A DNA stretch of 64,000 nt from DASQPE01 sp964519805 (GTDB lineage Bacteria; Gemmatimonadota; Gemmatimonadetes; Gemmatimonadales; GWC2-71-9), in contig CAZFKN010000003.1 of NCBI GenBank assembly GCA_964519805.1, positions 1 to 64,000 on the forward strand, given 5' to 3'. Of the stretch, positions 34,273 through 41,006 are shown one piece after another. A program made the translations under genes and the position numbers. The notes under the pieces are model-generated. The model saw only the letters and a list, made by a program, of their open reading frames with translations, searched no databases and was not told where the DNA came from. The number at the start of each line of letters is the position of its first letter. Position 1 is the first letter of the stretch.

Positions 34273-37200
34273 CTACGCACTCCGCCGGGCGAGCGCCGGC
34301 TCCGGCTCGGATGCGGAGCCCTGGAGATACGCGGTCCGGGCAGCCGCGACGAAGACCTCGGCACCCTTGGGCGCCACCTTCCGGAACAACGGCCGGAACC
34401 GAATCCACTCGACCAGCAGCGTGCGCGCCCGCGGGCTGGTGGTCTTCTCCTCGTGCTCGCGCACGAGCCGTCGCAGGACCTCTTCGTCCTCGCCGTCGAG
34501 CTCTGCGAGCTCTACCATGTCGAAGTTGACCCGCTCGTGCAGCGTCCGGGCCTCGTCCAGCACGTAGGCGACGCCGTTCGACATGCCGGCGCCGAGATTT
34601 CGGCCCGCGCGACCCAATACGACGACGATCCCGCCGGTCATGTACTCGCAGCAGTGGTTCCCCGCTCCCTCGATCACCGCTATGGCGCCGGAATTCCGGA
34701 CCCCGAAGCGGTCTCCAGCTTGCCCTGCGGCGAACAGCTTGCCGCTGGTGGCACCGTACAGCACCGTGTTGCCGAGAATCAGGTGCTGGTGCGTGGCGTC
34801 GGCATATGCCGCCCGGCGATACGGCCGGATCGTGATCTCCCCGCCGCTCAATCCCTTGCCGACGTAGTCGTTGGCTTCGCCTTCCAGGTCGAGGTGCATG
34901 CCTCGCGTGATGAACGCCCCGAAGCTCTGGCCGGCCGGGCCTCGGAATCGGAGGCGTATGCGCCCTTCCGGGAGGCCGACGTCGCCGAAACGCGTGGCGA
35001 TCACGCCCGCCACCCGGCCGCCCACGGCGAGGTGGTGGTTCCGAATCTCGTAATTGCCCGCAAACGGCAACCCGCTCTCCAGATACGGCCCGAGCTCTTC
35101 CAGAATCTCGTCGTCGAGGCAGGTCATGCCCGGCCGGTCGTTCCGCACCTCGGTGCGCCGAAGCGGCACGCGGGGCCCCGCGTGCTGGGGCGTGGCAAGC
35201 AGCATCGACAGGTCGAGCATCTGGGCCCGGGGCACGTCCGGGCGCTCGACCCGCTCGAGGAGATCGTTCCGGCCGATGACCGCGTCCAAGGACCGGAACC
35301 CCATGGATGCCAGAATCTCCCGGACCTCCTCCGCGAGGAGCGTGAAATAGGTGATCACCTGCTCGGCGGTGCCTTTGAACTTGGCGCGGAGATCCGGCCG
35401 CTGGGTGGCCACCCCGGTCGGACAGGTATTGAGATGGCATTGGCGCGCCATGGCGCAGCCGATCGCCACCAGCGCCGCCGTGCCGAAGCCGAACGCTTCG
35501 GCGCCGAGCAGGGCCGCGATGACCACGTCCCGACCGGTCTTGAGCCCGCCGTCCGTGCGGACCTCGATCCGGTGCCGAAGCCCGTTGCGCACCAGCGTCG
35601 CCTGCGCCTCGGCGAGACCCAGCTCCCAGGGAGATCCGGCGTGTTTGATGGAGGAGAGCGGCGACGCGCCGGTGCCCCCGTTGTGCCCCGCGATCAGGAC
35701 GTAGTCGGCGTAGGCCTTTGCCACGCCCGCTGCCACGGTCCCGACGCCGGCCTCGGCCACGAGCTTGACGCCTACCCGGGCGGCGGGGTTCACCGTCTTC
35801 AGATCGTGGATCAGCTGGGCAAGATCCTCGATCGAATAGATGTCGTGGTGCGGGGGTGGGGAGATCAGCTGGATGCCAGGCACCGCATGGCGCAGCCGGG
35901 CGATCAGCTCGGTCACCTTGTGCCCGGGGAGCTGCCCGCCTTCGCCCGGTTTGGCGCCCTGCACGATCTTGATCTCCAGCTCCTCCGCGCGTACCAGATA
36001 CTCCGCGGTTACACCGAAGCGGGCAGAAGCAACCTGCTTGATGCGGTTGTCCAGCCGGTCGCCGTTCGGAAGCGAGCGGTACGTCGCCGGATCCTCACCC
36101 CCCTCGCCGGAGTTGGACTTGGCACCGATCCGGTTCATGCCGATTGAAAGCACTGCATGCGCTTCGGGCGAGAGCGCCCCCAGGGACATGGCCGAGGAGA
36201 TGAAGCGACGGCGGATGTCCTCGGCGGGCTCCACCTCCTCGAGGGGGACCGACGTGCCCGCCCGGATCGCGAGCAGGTCGCGGGGGCCCGCCGGCCTGCG
36301 ATAGCCGTTCTTGGTGAGGTAGGCGGCGTAGGCCTCCTGTGTGCCGGCCTTCACGGCCTGCTGGAGCGCTGCCACGATCGGCGGCGCCCAGCCGTGATCT
36401 TCTCCTTCCTTCCTGAAGCGCACGCGACCGAAGTCCGGAAGTGCGCTCGCGGCCGCCGGGGTGGGGGCGTAGGCTGCCCGGTGCCGGCCCAGGACATCGT
36501 CACCCACTTCCTCGAATCCGATCCCGCCGATGGGCGACGCGGTACCTGCGAAGCAGGTGTCGATGATCTCGGCGCCCAGACCGATGGCTTCGAACGTCTG
36601 CGCACCGCAATACGACGAGAGGGTAGAGATCCCCATCTTCGAGAGGATCTTGAGCAAGCCCTTCTCCGCGGCGTTGCGGAATTGCAGCCGGGCATCGGCC
36701 GGAGTGGGCCGGGCCGGGTCGGCGCCCTCCCGGCGATGCTCCTGCGCGTCGGCGGCGAAGAGGGCGTCGATGCTCGCGAGGGCGAGCCACGGGTGCACCG
36801 CTTCCGCGCCGTAGCCGAAGAGGGCGGCGAGGTGGTGGATGTCGAGCGCGTCGCCAGCCTCCGCCACGAGCCCGACCCGGGCGCGCAAGCCACGTTCGAC
36901 CAGATGCTGCCGCACGGCGCCGACCGCCAGGAGCATGGGGATCGGTGCCCAACGCTGGCCGGCCGACCGGTCGCTGATCACGAGGATCCGGGCACCCCGC
37001 CGGACGGCCCGCTCGGCCGTCCGGCGGAGGCTCACGAGCGCGGGGAGGAGCCCTTCGGGTCCGGTTGCGGGATCCCAGAGAGCGTCGATCGTGACGGCGG
37101 AGAAGCCCGCGACGTTGTGCAGAGCCGCCATCTCTTCGGGGAGCAGGATCGGGTGCTCGATCCGGAGCATCCGGGCATAGCTGGGTCGCTCGAGCAGCGG

Positions 37201-38886
37201 CGAGCCCCGACGTCCCAGGTGGACCCGCAGCGACATGACCATCGACTCCCGGAGCGAATCGATCGGCGGGTTGGTGACCTGCGCGAACCGCTGGCGGAAG
37301 TAGGCGTAGACGTTCGGCGCCTGCTTGGCGAGCGGGGGGATGGGCGTGTCATCGCCCATACTCCAGACGGCATCGGCGCCCGTGGCGCCCATCGGCTCGA
37401 GGGCGTACCGCAGGTCCTCGAACCCGTAGCCGAAGGCGCGCTGCGTCCGATCCAGATTTTCGGGGGCCGGTCCCGGCGGAACCCGTGACGCGTCCGGCTC
37501 CAGGCGGGCCATGTAGCGGGCGACCCAGCGTGCGTAGGGACGGCGTCCGGCCACCTCGAGCTTCGCGTCGAGATTGCGGATCACCTCGCCTCGGCGGGTA
37601 TCCACCATGAGGACCTCACCCGGTCCGACCTTCCCGCTCTCGACGACATCGTGCGGGTCGAAGTCTACGAGTCCAACCTCGGAGCCGGCGGTGACCAGAC
37701 CATCGTTGCGCACCTTGTAGCGACACGGACGCAGTCCGTTCCGGTCCACGATGGCCCCGGCGAGGATCCCGTCACTGAAGGTCACCGCGGCGGGCCCATC
37801 CCAGGGCTCGTGCACGCATTGGTGATACTCGTAGAACGCCTTAATGGAGGGATGGAGGTCCGGATATTTCTCCCACGCCTGGGGGATCATCATCATGAGC
37901 GTGTGCACCGGGTCCCGGCCGGAGCGCACGAACAGCTCCATCGCGTTGTCCAGGCTGGCCGAGTCGCTGCCGTCGGCCCAGATCACGTCACGAATCCGCT
38001 CGATCCGGGCGCCCCAGAGCGGCGACTCGAGCATCGGCTGCCGCATCGCCATGGCGTTGCGGTTGCCCCAGAGGGTGTTGATCTCCCCGTTGTGGGCCAG
38101 CAGCCGGAATGGCTGGGCCAGCGGCCAGCTCGGCAGCGTGTTGGTGGAATAGCGCTGGTGGAAGACGGCGATCGCCGCTTCGTACTCCGGGTACCGGAAG
38201 TCGGTGTAGAACACCGGCAGCTGGGTGCCGGCGAGCAACGCCTTGTAGACGATGGTCCGACAGGACAGAGAGCAGACGTAGAATCCGGCCAGACCGGCTT
38301 CGGCGGCTCGCCGCTCCATCTCCCGGCGTGCGAGATACAGGGCGCGCTCCCAGGTCTCGTCGTCGCCCGCGCCGGCGGGCATGCCGACGAAGGCCTGGCG
38401 AATGACGGGGCAGGAGCCGCGGGCCGTTGGTCCGAGGGCCGCGGGGTTCACCGGCACGTCTCGCCATCCCAGGAACGGAATCCCGTCGTCGGTGAAGACG
38501 CGCTCGACGATTCCGGTCCCGCGGGCCAGGCCATCCGCGTCGGTGGGAAGAAAGAATGCGCCCACGCCGAACGGCCGCCCCGGCTGGAGCCTGAGCCCGA
38601 GGCGGTAGGCGTCGCGGAAGAAGAGCCGGTGGGGGATCTGGGTCAGGAGGCCCGCGCCATCGCCCGAGTTGTCGGTGGAGGCGGCGCCCCGGTGCGCCAC
38701 CCGCGCCACCGCTTCGAGGGCCATCGTGACGACATCGTGGGAGCGAACGCCGGATGCTCGGGCGACGAAGCCGGTCCCGCAGGCGTCGTGCGCCCGATAG
38801 GGATCGAGGGCGGCCCCGACAGTTGCCGCGTGGGCGCTCGGGGATCGGGAACCGGCCGGACGGATCCGCTGCCCGGATTCGGCCAT
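34273..38886 (-). CDS. gltB: Glutamate synthase large subunit
   Basis: The 1537-residue enzyme transfers the amide of glutamine to 2-oxoglutarate. A 35-residue propeptide precedes the nucleophile Cys36 of the class II amidotransferase domain (HDACGTGFVA). The central domain, the FMN-binding synthase domain with HNGGTGASPLSS, the 3Fe-4S cysteines in CAMARQCHLNTC near residue 1145, and the C-terminal beta-helix (gltB_C) are all present. The ATG has GGAGG four bases upstream. No gltD lies beside it, so the electron-donating subunit must be encoded elsewhere. Its transcript probably begins near 39068, passes a 22-residue leader peptide and an attenuator, and then reaches this gene. Confidence 0.97.
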   Translation of the reverse strand: MAESGQRIRPAGSRSPSAHAATVGAALDPYRAHDACGTGFVARASGVRSHDVVTMALEAVARVAHRGAASTDNSGDGAGLLTQIPHRLFFRDAYRLGLRLQPGRPFGVGAFFLPTDADGLARGTGIVERVFTDDGIPFLGWRDVPVNPAALGPTARGSCPVIRQAFVGMPAGAGDDETWERALYLARREMERRAAEAGLAGFYVCSLSCRTIVYKALLAGTQLPVFYTDFRYPEYEAAIAVFHQRYSTNTLPSWPLAQPFRLLAHNGEINTLWGNRNAMAMRQPMLESPLWGARIERIRDVIWADGSDSASLDNAMELFVRSGRDPVHTLMMMIPQAWEKYPDLHPSIKAFYEYHQCVHEPWDGPAAVTFSDGILAGAIVDRNGLRPCRYKVRNDGLVTAGSEVGLVDFDPHDVVESGKVGPGEVLMVDTRRGEVIRNLDAKLEVAGRRPYARWVARYMARLEPDASRVPPGPAPENLDRTQRAFGYGFEDLRYALEPMGATGADAVWSMGDDTPIPPLAKQAPNVYAYFRQRFAQVTNPPIDSLRESMVMSLRVHLGRRGSPLLERPSYARMLRIEHPILLPEEMAALHNVAGFSAVTIDALWDPATGPEGLLPALVSLRRTAERAVRRGARILVISDRSAGQRWAPIPMLLAVGAVRQHLVERGLRARVGLVAEAGDALDIHHLAALFGYGAEAVHPWLALASIDALFAADAQEHRREGADPARPTPADARLQFRNAAEKGLLKILSKMGISTLSSYCGAQTFEAIGLGAEIIDTCFAGTASPIGGIGFEEVGDDVLGRHRAAYAPTPAAASALPDFGRVRFRKEGEDHGWAPPIVAALQQAVKAGTQEAYAAYLTKNGYRRPAGPRDLLAIRAGTSVPLEEVEPAEDIRRRFISSAMSLGALSPEAHAVLSIGMNRIGAKSNSGEGGEDPATYRSLPNGDRLDNRIKQVASARFGVTAEYLVRAEELEIKIVQGAKPGEGGQLPGHKVTELIARLRHAVPGIQLISPPPHHDIYSIEDLAQLIHDLKTVNPAARVGVKLVAEAGVGTVAAGVAKAYADYVLIAGHNGGTGASPLSSIKHAGSPWELGLAEAQATLVRNGLRHRIEVRTDGGLKTGRDVVIAALLGAEAFGFGTAALVAIGCAMARQCHLNTCPTGVATQRPDLRAKFKGTAEQVITYFTLLAEEVREILASMGFRSLDAVIGRNDLLERVERPDVPRAQMLDLSMLLATPQHAGPRVPLRRTEVRNDRPGMTCLDDEILEELGPYLESGLPFAGNYEIRNHHLAVGGRVAGVIATRFGDVGLPEGRIRLRFRGPAGQSFGAFITRGMHLDLEGEANDYVGKGLSGGEITIRPYRRAAYADATHQHLILGNTVLYGATSGKLFAAGQAGDRFGVRNSGAIAVIEGAGNHCCEYMTGGIVVVLGRAGRNLGAGMSNGVAYVLDEARTLHERVNFDMVELAELDGEDEEVLRRLVREHEEKTTSPRARTLLVEWIRFRPLFRKVAPKGAEVFVAAARTAYLQGSASEPEPALARRSA

Positions 38887-38942
38887 GGTGCCTCCGTAGG
38901 GTTGCCGACGAACCGGCCGGAGAGGCCGGGGGCGGGGGAACG

Positions 38943-38972
38943 AAAAAGGCCCGCTCCTCCTGGGAGCGGGCC
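38943..38972 (-). terminator. Leader terminator upstream of gltB
   Basis: GGCCCGCTCC and GGAGCGGGCC form a perfect ten-base-pair stem with a five-base loop, followed on the minus strand by TTTTTCG. It lies 57 bases before the gltB ATG and downstream of the gltB promoter, so it must be bypassed for gltB to be expressed. Confidence 0.88.
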
Positions 38973-39046
38973 GGGTCCATCACATGCGCGCTTGCTTACC
39001 CGGTCGCTCCCAAGGGGCGGGCGGTAATAAGGTTGACGGCGACCGG
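38943..39046 (-). promoter_or_regulatory. gltB transcription attenuator (three alternative hairpins)
   Basis: On the minus strand, region 1 CCGGTCGC (39046-39039) is perfectly complementary to region 2 GCGACCGG (39007-39000). Part of region 2, CTTGGGAGCG (39014-39005), can instead pair with CGCTCCCAGG (38968-38959), which contains the left arm of the terminator; only one G-U pair interrupts it. The terminator is a perfect ten-base-pair stem (38963-38972 with 38948-38957) followed by TTTTT. The leader-peptide stop codon directly follows region 2. A ribosome stalled over region 1 would free region 2 to form the antiterminator, and one at the stop would cover region 2 and permit termination, as in trp- and ilv-type attenuation. 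Confidence 0.75.
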
Positions 39047-39064
39047 AACGAATGCTCTAATCAT
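38996..39064 (-). CDS. Leader peptide of gltB (22 residues)
   Basis: A short reading frame begins MIRAFVPVAVNLI and ends RPLGATG, followed by TAA. It sits between a good promoter and the attenuator. The Val, Asn, Leu and Ile codons (GTC GCC GTC AAC CTT ATT) fall just at and after region 1, where a stalled ribosome would trigger antitermination, which suggests control by branched-chain amino-acid supply. An in-frame GTG directly precedes the ATG. The predicted transcript start is only a few bases upstream, so it would be translated from a nearly leaderless mRNA. It is too short for routine gene callers. Confidence 0.6.
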   Translation of the reverse strand: MIRAFVPVAVNLITARPLGATG

Positions 39065-39073
39065 CACGCTGCA

Positions 39074-39102
39074 ATCTTATGCAAGCGGACGAGGGCAGTC
39101 AA
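39074..39102 (-). promoter_or_regulatory. gltB promoter
   Basis: On the minus strand TTGACT (39102-39097) and TAAGAT (39079-39074) are separated by exactly 17 bases. Transcription would start at about 39068-39070, right before the leader-peptide start codon. Confidence 0.75.
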
Positions 39103-39139
39103 GTGACGGGGACGGCGGCGCTTGCCTGCGCTGGTCCCC

Positions 39140-39168
39140 TTGACGCCCAGCCGGCCAGTGGGTAGGCT
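39140..39168 (+). promoter_or_regulatory. Probable leuA operon promoter
   Basis: TTGACG (39140-39145) and TAGGCT (39163-39168) are separated by 17 bases; the second hexamer is a weak match. Transcription would begin near 39175 and include the Leu-rich leader peptide. A TATAAA at 39182-39187 is an alternative -10 element but lacks a good -35 element. Confidence 0.5.
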
Positions 39169-39217
39169 TGTCATCCGGCGGTATAAACAACCGGTCACAA
39201 AGAGACTCGCCCAAGCC

Positions 39218-39310
39218 ATGCTCCAGCAGCTCGTCCTGTCCGTCCTCCTTGGCCTTTCGCTCGTGCTTATTGAGCGGGGGTTCCGCGGCGTGCCGGGCGA
39301 GACAGCGTAA
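39218..39310 (+). CDS. leuL: Leucine-rich leader peptide of the leuA-ilv operon
   Basis: The 30-residue frame begins MLQQLVLSVLLGLSLVLIER and ends with PGETA and TAA. Eight of the first 18 residues are Leu, four are Val... or Ile/Val in all five positions between them, a composition seen in leader peptides of leu operons. It is followed by mutually exclusive hairpins and then leuA. The frame is open further upstream to 39122, but the ATG at 39218 starts the Leu-rich part and lies downstream of the predicted promoter. Ribosome stalling on Leu codons when leucyl-tRNA is scarce would favour read-through. The symbol is given by analogy of role. Confidence 0.65.
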   Translation: MLQQLVLSVLLGLSLVLIERGFRGVPGETA

Positions 39311-39364
39311 AGCAAGTCTCAGACGAATCAACCCAGCGCCGCGGACCTCGAGGTTCGCGGCGCT
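39282..39364 (+). promoter_or_regulatory. leuA attenuator (antiterminator and terminator-like hairpin)
   Basis: The downstream hairpin pairs AGCGCCGCGGACC (39335-39347) with GGTTCGCGGCGCT (39352-39364) around a TCGA loop: 13 pairs including one G-U. Its left arm contains CGCCGCGGA (39337-39345), which is perfectly complementary to TCCGCGGCG (39282-39290) inside the end of the leader peptide frame, so the two structures exclude each other. The T run after the hairpin is weak (CGCATTTC), so the hairpin may pause or terminate with help, or act on translation. An upstream pairing of CTCGCCC (39207-39213) with GGGCGAG (39296-39302) may be the third alternative. Confidence 0.55.
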
Positions 39365-39395
39365 TCGCATTTCAGGCCTAGCGGATGGAGCGCCA

Positions 39396-40946
39396 ATGGC
39401 AAGCGACGTCATCATTTTCGACACGACCCTCCGAGACGGCGAGCAGGCCCCCGGCAACAGTCTCAGCGCCGAGGAGAAGCTCCGGCTCGCCCGCCAGCTC
39501 GACGCGCTCGGCGTGGACGTGATCGAGGCGGGATTCCCCGCGGCGTCCGACGGCGACTTCCGCAGCGTCCGCGACGTGGCCGCGGAGGTTCGCCGGCCAG
39601 TCGTGGCCGCGCTGGCCCGCTGCGTCGAGCGGGACATCGACCTGGCCGGGGAGTCCCTGCGTTCCGCCGGCCGTCCCCGGGTCCACGTCTTCCTCTCCAC
39701 GTCCGACCTCCATCTGCGCGACAAGCTCCGCATCGACCGGGACGAGGCGCTCGAGATGACCCGCCAGGGCGTGCGTCGGGCGCGGTCGTACACCGACGAT
39801 GTCGAGTTCTCGGCGGAAGACGCGAGCCGCACCGACCCCGACTTCCTGTGCCGGGTGGTCGAGTCCGCCATCGCGGAGGGCGCCACGACCATCAACCTCC
39901 CCGACACCGTGGGCTACGCGCTGCCGGCCGAATACGGCGCGATGTTCCGCTCGGTTCGCGAGCGGGTGCCGGGCGCGGAGCGCGTCGTCTGGAGCGCCCA
40001 TTGCCACGATGATCTTGGTCTTGCCGTCGCCAATTCGATCGCGGCGATCCAGGCCGGGGCAGGGCAGGTGGAGTGCACCGTGAACGGCATCGGTGAGCGT
40101 GCCGGCAACGCCGCGCTCGAGGAGCTGGTCATGGCGGCGGTCGTCCGGCCCCAGCTCGGCTTCCGTACCCGGATCGCAACCCAGGAGATCTACCGCACCA
40201 GTCAGCTGCTGTCGTATCTGACGGGCGCGTTCCCCCAGCCCAACAAGGCCATCGTGGGCCGGAACGCATTTGCGCACGAGTCGGGCATCCACCAGCACGG
40301 CATGCTCCGAAACGGCGAGACCTACGAGATCATGCGGCCGGAGACCGTCGGGATTCCCAAGTCCACGCTGGTGCTGGGCAAGCACTCCGGGCGCCACGCA
40401 CTCGAGCAGCGCTTCCGCGAGCTGGGATATGAGCTCGATCCCGAGAAGCTCGCGGAGATCTACCGCCAGTTCACCACCCTCGCCGACCGGAAGCGGGCGA
40501 TTCTCGACGAGGACCTGCTCGCCCTGCTCCACGACTCGTTCCACGACGCACCCGAGGAGTATCAACTCAGCCATCTGGAGGTCGTATGCGGCAGCGTGCC
40601 CGCGAGCGCCAAGGTCCGATTGATGGGACCGTGGAGCGGCGAGCGCGCCGCTGAGGGCGCCGGTGACGGGCCTATCGCGGCGGCCTTCGGCGCGATCAGC
40701 GAAATCCTCCGCCGGCAGGTCGAGGTCGTCAGCCTCCAGCTCCGCTCGGTCACACCCGGCCGGGACAGCGTGGGACAGGTCTTTCTGCAGGCGCGGGTGG
40801 ACGGGAAGTCCCTGAGCGGGCAGGGCGCGTCCACCGACATCGTCGAGGCGAGCGCCCGGGCACTCATCCACGCGCTCAACAAGTCGCGCCACGCCGACCG
40901 GCTCGAGGCGAGCGCGCTCAACGCGTCGTATCTGTGGGGGGTGTGA
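39396..40946 (+). CDS. leuA: 2-isopropylmalate synthase
   Basis: LeuA condenses acetyl-CoA with 2-oxoisovalerate, the first committed step of leucine synthesis. The 516-residue product starts VIIFDTTLRDGEQAPGNSLS, the HMGL-like motif with metal-binding Asp, and has the metal histidines in SAHCHDDLGLAVANS. NGIGERAGNAALEE and the FAHESGIHQHGM segment are family markers. The C-terminal 120 residues form the LeuA allosteric domain that binds leucine. The ATG has GGAG six bases upstream. It is the first gene of a seven-gene operon and is preceded by the Leu-rich leader. Confidence 0.96.
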   Translation: MASDVIIFDTTLRDGEQAPGNSLSAEEKLRLARQLDALGVDVIEAGFPAASDGDFRSVRDVAAEVRRPVVAALARCVERDIDLAGESLRSAGRPRVHVFLSTSDLHLRDKLRIDRDEALEMTRQGVRRARSYTDDVEFSAEDASRTDPDFLCRVVESAIAEGATTINLPDTVGYALPAEYGAMFRSVRERVPGAERVVWSAHCHDDLGLAVANSIAAIQAGAGQVECTVNGIGERAGNAALEELVMAAVVRPQLGFRTRIATQEIYRTSQLLSYLTGAFPQPNKAIVGRNAFAHESGIHQHGMLRNGETYEIMRPETVGIPKSTLVLGKHSGRHALEQRFRELGYELDPEKLAEIYRQFTTLADRKRAILDEDLLALLHDSFHDAPEEYQLSHLEVVCGSVPASAKVRLMGPWSGERAAEGAGDGPIAAAFGAISEILRRQVEVVSLQLRSVTPGRDSVGQVFLQARVDGKSLSGQGASTDIVEASARALIHALNKSRHADRLEASALNASYLWGV

Positions 40947-40967
40947 TGACTGGAAACAGCGCGAACG

Positions 40968-40988
40968 GTGAACAGTCAACAGTGAACC
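40968..40988. repeat. Short heptanucleotide repeat before ilvB
   Basis: Three head-to-tail heptamers, GTGAACA, GTCAACA and GTGAACC, occupy the leuA-ilvB gap. They share the GT-x-A frame and seven-base period of the larger arrays near 24.3 and 45.8 kb but are direct only, with no inverted partner. Confidence 0.6.
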
Positions 40989-41006
40989 GGGCGCGGTGGT
41001 AGTGGC

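Larger units (their letters stand above)
38887..39395. other. Divergent regulatory region between gltB and leuA
   Basis: This 509-base region carries two non-overlapping leader systems. The minus-strand half (38943-39102) has promoter, leader peptide, protector hairpin, antiterminator and terminator for gltB. The plus-strand half (39140-39364) has promoter, Leu-rich leader peptide, antiterminator and a terminator-like hairpin for leuA. Little of it is left unexplained. Confidence 0.7.

Noticed and set aside
34453..36147. A 564-codon plus-strand open frame inside gltB
   Set aside because: gltB is complete and conserved on the other strand over the whole interval; the plus-strand product has no recognisable segment.
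39182..39187. TATAAA as the -10 element of the leuA promoter
   Set aside because: No acceptable -35 hexamer lies 16-19 bases upstream, while TTGACG-17-TAGGCT lies just before it. I keep it only as an alternative.
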